Shown here piece after piece: positions 55,364 through 62,945 of a stretch of DNA of 64,000 bases (positions are counted from its first letter, which is position 1; each line of letters begins with the position of its first letter). Position numbers and translations under genes: made by a program. Below the pieces are notes generated by a model, which had not been told where the DNA came from, made no database searches, and was given only the letters and a program-made list of their open reading frames with translations. The stretch spans positions 1 through 64,000 of the forward strand of contig DXGM01000039.1 in the NCBI GenBank assembly GCA_019113915.1. Direction: 5' to 3'. This DNA is from Candidatus Gordonibacter avicola (GTDB lineage Bacteria; Actinomycetota; Coriobacteriia; Coriobacteriales; Eggerthellaceae).

Positions 55364-56498
55364 ACACCAGTTCGACGAAGTTTCGCTGACGGTTGGTCTG
55401 GAAGGCCGACAGGTGGGAACGCTTGCACTCACACCCGATGGGCTCGCTGCGTTTGCCTATGACGAAGCCTGGCTCGCTGAGGGTTTCAGCATCAGCCCGT
55501 TTAGCTTGCCACTCGAACGGCGCGTATTCGTCCCTAAACTTCACCCGTTCGATGGGTTGTTTGGCGTGTTCGCGGATAGCTTGCCTGACGGGTGGGGGCG
55601 GCTTCTCGTTGACCGACTCATTGCCCAGCAAGGTGCCGACCCCTATGAGGTCGACCAGCTCAATCGCCTGGCCATCGTGGGTTCTTCGGGTATGGGCGCG
55701 CTCACGTACGAGCCGCAGACGGAGTTCGCGCGGCCTGAACAGCTTGAAGATTTGGACGCCATTGCGCAGGAATGTGCCGCCTTGCTGGAAACGGGAAAAA
55801 CGGATGACCTGGACGAACTCTTCGCACTGGGCGGCTCTTCCGGTGGTGCTCGACCAAAGGCGCTGGTGAAGATTGAGGGGGAGGACTGGATTGTCAAGTT
55901 TCCCTCGTCCTACGATGCGCCAAACATTGGAGAAGTTGAGTATCGGTACTCGCTGGCGGCGGGGGAGTGCGGCATTGTTATGCCTGAAACGCGCCTCTTT
56001 CCGTCCAAGCGGTGTGCAGGATACTTTGGCGTTAAGCGTTTTGATCGCATGAAGGGCGGAAAGGGTGAAGCGCCTCTTCGCGTACATATGGTTTCGGCAG
56101 GTGCGCTGCTGGAAGCGTCGCATCGTGTACCAAGTCTCGATTACCGTCATCTTATGAAGCTGACTCTTTCACTCACCAAAAGTATGACCGAAGTCGAGCG
56201 CCTTTACCGTCTCATGTGTTTCAACGTGTTCTTCGGTAATCGAGATGATCACGCCAAGAATTTCTCGTACCTGTACGCCGTGGCAAAGGATCGGTGGCTC
56301 TTATCGCCTGCCTACGACCTCACGCCGAGTGCTGGCATGAACGGAGAGCATGCAACAACGGTTGATGGCAAGGGCCGCTCCATCGAAGAAGCCGACCTGG
56401 TGGCGGTGGGTGTAGCTGCCGGCTTACCCCAATCTCGATGTGTCGCAATAGCTCGCACTATCCGTGAGGTGGCGGGGGATGCGGGAGTCAAAAGGTAA
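55338..56498 (+). CDS. hipA: HipA-family Ser/Thr kinase toxin
   Basis: 386 residues. The fold follows HipA: an N-terminal subdomain (LEGRQVGTLALTPDGLAAFAYDEAWL...PLERRVF), the glycine-rich loop GGSSGGARPKALV (about 162), VKF with the ATP-binding Lys, the catalytic NRDDHAKNFSY (about 300), and the metal-binding AYDLTPSAGM (about 328). All kinase residues seem present, so it should be active; E. coli HipA phosphorylates glutamyl-tRNA synthetase and induces persistence. ATG 55338 is preferred because GAGG lies six bases upstream, within hipB. It directly precedes the DGR target gene but is not known to belong to such systems. Confidence 0.93.
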   Translation: MPAKTPAGRHQFDEVSLTVGLEGRQVGTLALTPDGLAAFAYDEAWLAEGFSISPFSLPLERRVFVPKLHPFDGLFGVFADSLPDGWGRLLVDRLIAQQGADPYEVDQLNRLAIVGSSGMGALTYEPQTEFARPEQLEDLDAIAQECAALLETGKTDDLDELFALGGSSGGARPKALVKIEGEDWIVKFPSSYDAPNIGEVEYRYSLAAGECGIVMPETRLFPSKRCAGYFGVKRFDRMKGGKGEAPLRVHMVSAGALLEASHRVPSLDYRHLMKLTLSLTKSMTEVERLYRLMCFNVFFGNRDDHAKNFSYLYAVAKDRWLLSPAYDLTPSAGMNGEHATTVDGKGRSIEEADLVAVGVAAGLPQSRCVAIARTIREVAGDAGVKR

Positions 56499-56544
56499 GC
56501 TTCAAAATATTAGCAAACTGCTTGTATATTTTTCAAAATTCACC

Positions 56545-56574
56545 TTTACATGAAACGCGAGCAATGGCTATACT
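56545..56574 (+). promoter_or_regulatory. Promoter of the DGR target gene
   Basis: TTTACA (56545-56550), 18-base spacer, TATACT (56569-56574). The predicted start near 56581 gives a leader of about 58 bases before ATG 56639. GAGGAAGAGAAG before the ATG is the ribosome site. Confidence 0.7.
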
Positions 56575-56638
56575 GTCGAGCATGTCATTTTGTCGATTAT
56601 ATTCGACACGCATGCAACCAAGTGAGGAAGAGAAGACG

Positions 56639-59600
56639 ATGCGGCAAAGCAGCTATCGGAATAAGAGCCAGAGCGTCGCTGCGGCGGGGCTGTCGGTTCT
56701 TCTTGCAGCAAGCCTAACGCTGGCTTCTGTAGGGTCGGCCTTTGCGGTCGACAACGAAAACCTCGCGGGGGGGGGGCTCTAAGCCTTTAACCTCCGCAGG
56801 TCAAGACGCAGAATCGGAAAAAAATGCGTCGGGTGTTACCCAAATTCTCCCGTCCGGTCAAACGGTCGGTTCCCTCCCTCTCTCGCAGGGAGAATCCAAA
56901 GCTTCTATCGGTTCCCTCCACTATGATGGCCTCGTGTATGAGGTGTGCTCCGACGGCGTTTCGGTTGCACTTGTTGGATGGTATGGAACCGCTCCCACGG
57001 GCACCATCACGGTTCCGGCCCAGGTCATAAGTGGGGCCGACTCTTACACCGTCACCTCCGTAAAAAGTTTCGCAACGGAAGGCTCACCCGCTGACCTTTC
57101 TGCTGAATCTCTTGCGCTTCCCGATACTATCAGTGATATCGCAGACGGGGCTTTCAACAGCTGCCCGTCGCTTGCGCGCATCACCATCAATTCCCAAAAC
57201 GAGAACCTCATGTCGTTTGACGGCATGGTGTTCACGAAAGATATGGCTCAACTCCTGTCCATTCCCGAGGGCAAGGAGGGCGTTGCCCACATCCCCGACC
57301 CAACATCTCTTGTCCCGGCTTCCGCATTTTCCCGGTGTGTGAGGCTTTCCCGCATTGAGGTTGGGGAGGGCAACGCCAATTTCACCTCGTGGAACGGTGT
57401 TCTCTATAGCAAAGATAAGAAAACGCTGATTGCGTATCCACCAGGCGTGGGTACCTCAGCGGTCATCCCGGCCGATGTTGAGGCGCTTGGCCCCGATGCG
57501 TTTGCTGGGTGCGAAGCACTTGCCTCAATTGCCGCACTTGGTTTTGTGCGCGACATTGACAGCAAGGCTTTTCCGGAAGAGGTAAAGGCTTCTGCTGTCG
57601 TGGCGCTTCCCTCGGGTGAGGACTACGACGCCCGCAAGGCCGTGTGGGAGAAGGCCGGTTTTGGGAACTTCTCCGCGTCGGCCAAGCCCGGCGATACGGT
57701 GCACCCTGGCGCAGATTCTTCTGACGGACAGAACAAAGACGATGAAAAGGCGGCAAGCGGGTTCGCTTACACGCTGCTTGATGATTACACCCTCTCCGTT
57801 TCCTGGGAGGGTTCCGAAGACCCTGCTGCTGAACTGGAAATTCCCGCAACAGCTGAGGTGAACGGAGCCTCCTATCGCGTGTCTTCGGTTGCTGCGAATG
57901 GGTTTTCCAACCGCGCCTCAATCACGAGCGTGAAACTTCCTGACGGTGTGACCTCCATCGATGAGGGCGCGTTTGCGGGGTGCACTTCGCTTGCAAGCGT
58001 CACATTCCCCGAGGGGTTGCGCGACATTGGCGCACGAGCCTTTGAAGCCACAGCGCTCACCGACGTGTGGCTTCCCGCAAGTGTGACCTCGGTTGACTCG
58101 CGCGCTTTTGCGGCCTGCGGGTCGCTCACGCGTGTTGTAGCTCTGGCCACCCCGGCGGTGGCGGAAGATGTGCTTGCCGGCTGCACCGGCGTATCGGTGT
58201 ACTGCCCCTATAACGCAGAAGGTTCTTATCCCTGGATTGTGGGCCTTCCGTCGGCGGGCAATCACCTTTTGCCTTACGGGGTGGAACTGGCGGCTGACCC
58301 ACTATCCCTTGAGACGGGCCAGGAAGCAGATCTGCTCGAAGGTGGCCTTTTGGAAGTCCCCGAGCCCGTGGAAACTTCCTACTCCTACGCCGCCTCTCCC
58401 TTATCAGTTGATGCTGGCACCGTTTCGGCAAAAAAGGCGGGCGCAACCGACGTGACCGCCGTGCTCTCATTGGATGGCGAAGAACTCGCCCGCTCAAGCC
58501 GGACGGTGGAAGTGGCTGCCGGCCCTGACGACGATGAGGATCTCTCCGGTTCAGACATCCCCATGATAAACAAGACGGAGTCGCTCATCCCCGGAATCTA
58601 CCTTGCCGAAGCTCGCGCCTCGGCTGTCAACGTGACGGCCCCTATCGCGGTTACGTTCGGGGGTGCGGGCTACGACGTGTCGAAAGCGCAGTCAAGCCTG
58701 ACTGCTTCCGCAACGTTCCAGAACAATACTGACACTTCCGTTACCATGACGAAGATCGATTGTAACAATCAAGGTGCCGCGACCTTGCTGGAGGCGACGT
58801 CGGGAACGCTGGATTCGCAGAAGCTGTTCAGCCTGTATCCAGGAAGCGACACCGCCAAGGCGGTCAGTTTCGGCTACGGCACTGGCGTGAACAGCGCTAC
58901 TCCAGCGTCCGGTGCGTTCGATATCGCGGCGAGCGATATGCTCGACTGCACATTCCGCCTGAACCTCAGCAGCGCGAAGGTCAAGGCGTCAGCCGCGGAC
59001 GGCGGTGCGACGGTACAGTCGCTCGCGAACGTGTCCTATACGTTCGAGGCGAACGAATCGTTCTACCTCCTCGATAAGGCGTCAGGTACGAAGTACGACC
59101 TGACCACCGTGAAGGCCCATGCAGCCGATATCTCATCGAAGGGAACGGGCTCGTCGTACTACTCGAAGTACAACGCCTACATCGCCGACGACAGCAAGTA
59201 CGAATGCTGGACGAAGTGGGGTGGCGTCCTTTATGAGGTGCGTATCATTGGCATTTATCATGATGAAAAGACTTCCGGGGGCAAGGCAGGCTTGACGTTC
59301 CAGTTCAAGAACCTGCTGAATACGACGTATCGCATGAATTCCACGAACACGAATACGGGCGGTTGGGGAGCGAGCGAGCTTCGGGCACGGATGAACCCCG
59401 GCACGGACTCGGTTGCCAATGGCACCGACGACAACGCCATCTGGAACCAAGTGCCGAGTGATTTGCAGAACGCCATCGCTCCAGTCAAAAAATATTATGG
59501 TCCAACGTATAGTTCAACTGCTTCAACGGTCAGCACGTCCAACGACAGCCTCTTCCTCGCCAGCTATCGTGAGCATTCGAACACGATCTACAGCGGTGGG

Positions 59601-59861
59601 AACTACGCAGGTAAAGGGTGGATATCGGCAGAAGGGTCTCAATACGAGTATTGGCAGGGCAAAGTGCCCAATAACTACGCTGCCAATGCGAGTTTGGTGA
59701 AGGGTCTCCAGGCGACTCCGTCGACGGCTGTCAGTTGGTGGGAGCGTTCTGTGAGTCCGAACGACGACACGATTTTCCTTCGTGTGAACACGAACGGCGA
59801 CCCGACCGACCACATCGACGCGAGCAATGCCTATGGCGTGTGCCCCTGCTTCTGCCTCTAA
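56639..59861 (+). CDS. DGR target: secreted BspA-LRR / C-type-lectin-like (DUF6273) protein, out of frame at a G10 tract
   Basis: ATG 56639 opens a Sec signal peptide (MRQSSYRNKSQSVAAAGLSV..., cleavage near SAFA/VDN), but this frame stops at 56780-56782, after a G10 tract (56767-56776). The rest of the protein (over 1,020 residues) continues one frame over, to TAA at 59861. One G fewer would join both into one protein of about 1,070 residues. The body has two BspA-like leucine-rich blocks (LPDTISDIADGAFNSCPSL; LPDGVTSIDEGAFAGCTSL), an Ig-like part, and a C-terminal C-type-lectin-like DUF6273 domain (GWGASELRARMN, IWNQVPSDLQNAI). That domain ends in the variable repeat (WWERSVSPNDDTIFLRV...ASNAYGVCPCFCL). 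No LPXTG or lipobox, so it is secreted or held non-covalently. It can be a phase-off copy, a true frameshift, or a sequencing error. Confidence 0.85.
56767..56776 (+). repeat. G10 tract, candidate phase-variation switch
   Basis: Ten G exactly at the join of signal peptide and mature protein. G10 leads to GGGL-stop; G9 (or G12) reads GGGSKPLTSAGQDAE and continues to 59861. Such tracts change length by slipped-strand mispairing. Confidence 0.75.
59711..59853 (+). repeat. DGR variable repeat (VR)
   Basis: 143 bases at the 3' end of the target gene, aligned without gaps to the TR 2,810 bases downstream (62521-62663). They differ at 59711, 59734, 59755, 59763, 59773, 59781, 59782, 59808, 59811, 59815, 59817 and 59849. 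At each of these the TR has A. Nine Asn (AAY) codons of the TR have become Ser, Ser, Asp, Ile, Arg, Asp, His, Ile and Asp. The shared GC-rich 3' end (CTATGGCGTGTGCCCCTG) is the likely initiation-of-mutagenic-homing site. Confidence 0.97.
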
Positions 59862-59876
59862 TCCAACATCTTGAAT

Positions 59877-59900
59877 CTGCCGGGGCTGTGTCCCCGGCAG
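59877..59900 (+). other. Hairpin/cruciform downstream of VR
   Basis: CTGCCGGGG (59877-59885), loop CTGTGT, CCCCGGCAG (59892-59900): a perfect 9-bp stem 23 bases after the VR and 15 bases after the stop. There is no T tract. In phage BPP-1 and other DGRs a similar short hairpin just after VR is needed for efficient target recognition. It may alternatively end transcription. Confidence 0.6.
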
Positions 59901-60002
59901 AGGTTACGAATAAGGCTCGGCCACCGGTTGAACAAAACGGGGTCTCGGGCATGCGAAACCCGCCATGTGGCGTTGAACCTCGAAAGGAACGTGCGATAAG
60001 CC

Positions 60003-61751
60003 ATGCCGACAAGGAAGAGAGAACCGAAAATCCGCGTGCTCGTCCGCGTTGTGATGGCGTGCATGGTTGCAGCCGTGCTGGTGGTGCCGGTTGGCCTTGT
60101 GTCGGCTTTCGCCGACACGTCGCTCGGAATCCGCATCGTCGATTCGACGAAGACTCCAGGGGCGGGCGACGGCTCTACCGTGCTCGGCATTCGCGTGACG
60201 GCTCCCACGTATACGATCACATGGAAAGCGAACGGCGGAAACTGGTCCGGTTCGGCCGCCGACAAGACCACGTCTGTCGTTTACGGGGCTGCCACGTCCG
60301 CGCCCGCGAATCCCGTGCGCACCGGCTACACGTTCAAAGGCTGGTCGACAACGGCTGGCGGCTCCGCAACGACGCTGCCCTCCGCAACGACCGCCGCCGC
60401 AACGTGGTATGCGGTATGGGCGGCTGACTCCTACAGCATCACCTACGACCTGCAGGGGGGCACCGCCACGGGAAACAACCCCACCTCCTACACCGTGGAA
60501 ACGGCTAACTTCACCCTGTCGAACCCCACGCGTGACGGTTACACGTTCGCCGGTTGGACGGGCTCGAACGGTACGACGCCCCAGACCACCGTCACCGTGC
60601 CCAAGAACTCCACAGGGGTCAGGTCGTACAAGGCGAACTGGACGGCCATTTCCTACAGCATCACCTACGACCTGCAGGGGGGCACCGCTACCGGCAACAA
60701 TCCCACCTCCTACACCGTGGAAACAGCCAGCTTCACCCTGTCGAACCCCACGCGCGACGGCTACACGTTCGCCGGTTGGACAGGCGCGAACGGTACGACG
60801 CCCCAGACCACCGTCACCGTGCCCAAGAACTCCACGGGGGTCAGGTCGTACAAGGCAAACTGGACGGCCAACTCCTACACCGTCACGTTGGACCGCGGCG
60901 CGGGTACGGGCGGCTCGACGACAGCAAACGCGACGTACGACTCTGCCTTGCCCGCCATCCAGACGCCTTCGAGGGCGGGCTACTCCTTCATGGGCTACTA
61001 CGACGCCGTGGATGGCGGCACGCAGTACTACACCTCGTCCGGTGCGAGCGCCGCGAAATGGAACAAGACCTCAAACGCCACGCTGTACGCGCGCTGGCAG
61101 GCGAACAAGTACGTGGTGTCGTTCGACGCCAACGGCGGGTCGGGCGGCCAGACCGCCTCGGTGGACGCCACTTACGATGCCGCCATGCCGGCAATCTCCG
61201 CGACGCCTCCCGAGCGGCCGGGCTACACGTTCGCCGGTTGGTACGACGCGAAGACGGGCGGCAACCAGTACTACACCGCGGCCGGTGGTAGCGCCGCGAG
61301 CTGGAACAAGACCGAAGCCGCAACGCTCTATGCGCAGTGGACGTTGCAGGTGGTTTGCAGCGTGCCCTCGGCCGCGCTCGTCACGGTGGACGCCGCGGGC
61401 AACGTGTCCGGACAGAACCAGACGTTCTCGTCCTCCACAGTGGAGGATATCAAGGTGACGGCGGTGAAAAGCGGGAGTCTCGACGGGGCGTCCTCAGTGT
61501 TTGCGGATGAGGCTACCAGGACAGGCGTGCGGGTGACGCTTACTCCGCCGGTAGGGGCGGGGACGGCGGTGGAGGTTCCGCTTGTTACGACAGGCAACGG
61601 CGTGGTGACCGATTTCACTATTGGTAGCCAGGGCACGCTCGTGGTGGCATTCGGTTTGAAGCTTCCCGACGGCGCCCGATTAACGTACGAGCCCGACGTG
61701 TCGCGCGATATCGCCAGCCTCACCTATGTGGTGGCCGCTGCCAGGCCTTAG
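60003..61751 (+). CDS. Secreted protein with InlB B-repeats, inside the DGR cassette
   Basis: 582 residues. An N-terminal Sec signal (about 10-38: VVMACMVAAVLVVPVGLVSAFA) is followed by five Listeria-Bacteroides/InlB B-type repeats (motif GYTFAGWTG, GYSFMGYYDA, YTFAGWYDAKTGGNQYY). Two of these, encoded by 60432-60653 and 60654-60875, are nearly identical 74-residue units. The C-terminal domain (about 460-582) is beta-rich and unassigned; there is no LPXTG, lipobox or membrane anchor. Such repeats occur in adhesins. It carries no VR copy. It starts 141 bases after the target stop and 210 bases before avd, and may be the target's binding or surface partner (inference). AAAGGA lies rather far (about 16 bases) from the ATG. 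Confidence 0.88.
   Translation: MPTRKREPKIRVLVRVVMACMVAAVLVVPVGLVSAFADTSLGIRIVDSTKTPGAGDGSTVLGIRVTAPTYTITWKANGGNWSGSAADKTTSVVYGAATSAPANPVRTGYTFKGWSTTAGGSATTLPSATTAAATWYAVWAADSYSITYDLQGGTATGNNPTSYTVETANFTLSNPTRDGYTFAGWTGSNGTTPQTTVTVPKNSTGVRSYKANWTAISYSITYDLQGGTATGNNPTSYTVETASFTLSNPTRDGYTFAGWTGANGTTPQTTVTVPKNSTGVRSYKANWTANSYTVTLDRGAGTGGSTTANATYDSALPAIQTPSRAGYSFMGYYDAVDGGTQYYTSSGASAAKWNKTSNATLYARWQANKYVVSFDANGGSGGQTASVDATYDAAMPAISATPPERPGYTFAGWYDAKTGGNQYYTAAGGSAASWNKTEAATLYAQWTLQVVCSVPSAALVTVDAAGNVSGQNQTFSSSTVEDIKVTAVKSGSLDGASSVFADEATRTGVRVTLTPPVGAGTAVEVPLVTTGNGVVTDFTIGSQGTLVVAFGLKLPDGARLTYEPDVSRDIASLTYVVAAARP
60432..60875 (+). repeat. Two tandem 222-bp repeats
   Basis: Units 60432-60653 and 60654-60875 differ at only a handful of bases (for example GGGAAACAACCCC against CGGCAACAATCCC). 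They lie in frame within the InlB-repeat gene, so recombination could change the repeat number without breaking the frame. Confidence 0.85.
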
Positions 61752-61893
61752 GCGCGACACCGATGGCAGAGGGACGAGGCTTGTACCGCGTCTGGCACCA
61801 ACCCCGAAGTGGTGCGAAAGGCTCGTGCAGCAACGAGCGAAATACAATGTAACAGACCGCTTTCCGACACGAATGCTTTATTGCCAAGTGTGG

Positions 61894-61930
61894 AATATAG
61901 CGCGCATGCTACAATGGCCCGCGCTATATT
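61894..61930. promoter_or_regulatory. 11-bp inverted repeat around a -10-like box upstream of avd
   Basis: AATATAGCGCG (61894-61904) and CGCGCTATATT (61920-61930) are exact inverse copies 15 bases apart. Between them lies GCTACAATGG, whose TACAAT resembles a -10 box, 46 bases before avd. It fits an operator controlling avd-TR-rt, or a stem-loop ending the upstream gene. Confidence 0.5.
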
Positions 61931-61961
61931 CGCCTGCATCTTCGCGAAAGGCCTTCGTTGT

Positions 61962-62483
61962 ATGAGCGTACCCAAGTACAAACGGGACACCGCGCCCGCC
62001 GAGTTTGTGAGAACCGCCGCCCAGCTTGAGGCTTTTACGGGGAAGATGTGTGCTCGCCTGCCCAAACGATGGGCCTTTACGCGTACCCGTTACATCACCG
62101 ATTGTGCCAATGATATTCTCAATCATGCGGTACGGGCGAATGCCATTTGGGTCACCACTCCAGAAGAAGTGGCTCAGCGCATGGCGCATCTGATGGAAGC
62201 TCATGCCGCCTGCTACACGCTACTGCGCAAAATTGACATAATCGAAGAGGAAATGCCGGTGCGTATAGTGGATAACGTGAACCCTGATGGCACGATAGTA
62301 AAAAGGGAAAAGCCCTGCCTGAGCGCCGGACTACTTCGCGAGTGGACGGTTTTGGCGACCAAAGAGATAAAGCTTATTAAAGGAGTTATTAACTCCGATC
62401 GCAAGCGCTTTTCGACGAAGCGCCATCCCCTTGCGCAAAAGAAAGGCACTGCGTATAGTAGAAAATGCTCACGAAGCGTATAA
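61962..62483 (+). CDS. avd: Avd-like accessory variability determinant of the DGR
   Basis: 173 residues, basic, predicted almost wholly helical with blocks such as TRYITDCANDILNHAVRANAIW, VAQRMAHLMEAHAACYTLLRKIDIIEEEM and SAGLLREWTVLATKEIKLIKGVINSD. These are typical of the four-helix-bundle Avd/bAvd family that binds the DGR reverse transcriptase and TR RNA. It is longer than BPP-1 Avd, mainly from a basic C-terminal tail (SDRKRFSTKRHPLAQKKG). Its place directly before TR and rt is the usual one. ATG 61962 is used; the frame is open upstream but covers the palindrome. The 3' end contains a likely promoter for the TR RNA. Confidence 0.88.
   Translation: MSVPKYKRDTAPAEFVRTAAQLEAFTGKMCARLPKRWAFTRTRYITDCANDILNHAVRANAIWVTTPEEVAQRMAHLMEAHAACYTLLRKIDIIEEEMPVRIVDNVNPDGTIVKREKPCLSAGLLREWTVLATKEIKLIKGVINSDRKRFSTKRHPLAQKKGTAYSRKCSRSV
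62431..62459 (+). promoter_or_regulatory. Candidate promoter for TR RNA and reverse transcriptase
   Basis: TTGCGC (62431-62436), 17-base spacer, TATAGT (62454-62459), inside the 3' end of avd. The predicted start near 62466 is about 55 bases before the TR. Confidence 0.45.
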
Positions 62484-62520
62484 GTGTTTCGAGGGCGAGA
62501 GGGAAGGGCGGCATCTGATA

Positions 62521-62663
62521 AGCGACTCCGTCGACGGCTGTCAATTGGTGGGAGCGTTCTGTGAATCCGAACAACGACACGAATTTCCTTAATGTGAACA
62601 CGAACGGCGACCCGACCAACAACAACAACGCGAGCAATGCCTATGGCGTGTGCCCCTGATTCT
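62521..62663 (+). repeat. DGR template repeat (TR)
   Basis: Non-coding donor of the VR. It contains 38 A among 143 bases; 12 of these differ in the VR, while none of the 105 other bases do. It is rich in AAY codons in the VR frame, including four adjacent Asn codons in CCAACAACAACAACGCG. In that frame it ends in TGA at 62657-62659, where the VR has TGC. After 62663 similarity stops. It starts 37 bases after avd and ends 282 bases before the reverse transcriptase. Confidence 0.97.
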
Positions 62664-62945
62664 CATCGCGGAAGAGACCAAGTAGCGCAACTGAATGCGT
62701 GAAAGCATAGAGGATGAGAAGGAGATGCTGTCCTGGCGGCCGTCAACCGCCGAACTTGTAAGAGCCGCGTGAAACCACCTCTGCGGCCGCTGCGGACTCG
62801 CTGCCAGAAGGCGGCGTCTGGCCTGTGCGTACTCTTTCGAGTGGCAGGGTTTCAGGCAGCGGAGCACCCGAGAGGCCTTTTCAGGCGCGCGGCTCATTGT
62901 TTTGCCCCAAACTGATGAACGCCAGCGGGAAAGGGTCTTCGGTTT
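62664..62945 (+). other. TR-rt spacer, probably the 3' part of the DGR RNA
   Basis: 282 bases without a gene. In known DGRs the RNA beyond TR is structured and needed for cDNA priming by the reverse transcriptase. Here GCCAGA (62803-62808) and TCTGGC (62817-62822) can pair, within a GC-rich stretch. The role is inferred from position. Confidence 0.5.

Noticed and set aside
56522-56638. Earlier in-frame start for the DGR target signal peptide
   Set aside because: The TTTACA-N18-TATACT promoter lies inside this stretch, and ATG 56639 has the ribosome site and a normal signal peptide.
56742-56782. TTG at 56742 as the genuine start of the DGR target body
   Set aside because: It would give a secreted-type LRR/lectin protein without signal peptide or ribosome site, while a perfect signal peptide lies in the other frame across the G tract.
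60003-61751. A second VR in the InlB-repeat gene
   Set aside because: No stretch of it resembles the TR; its 222-bp repeats are ordinary tandem repeats with scattered differences.
62521-62663. TR as a degenerate second copy of the lectin gene (simple partial duplication)
   Set aside because: A duplication would collect changes at all bases; here every difference is at an adenine of one copy, and the neighbouring RT and avd explain it.
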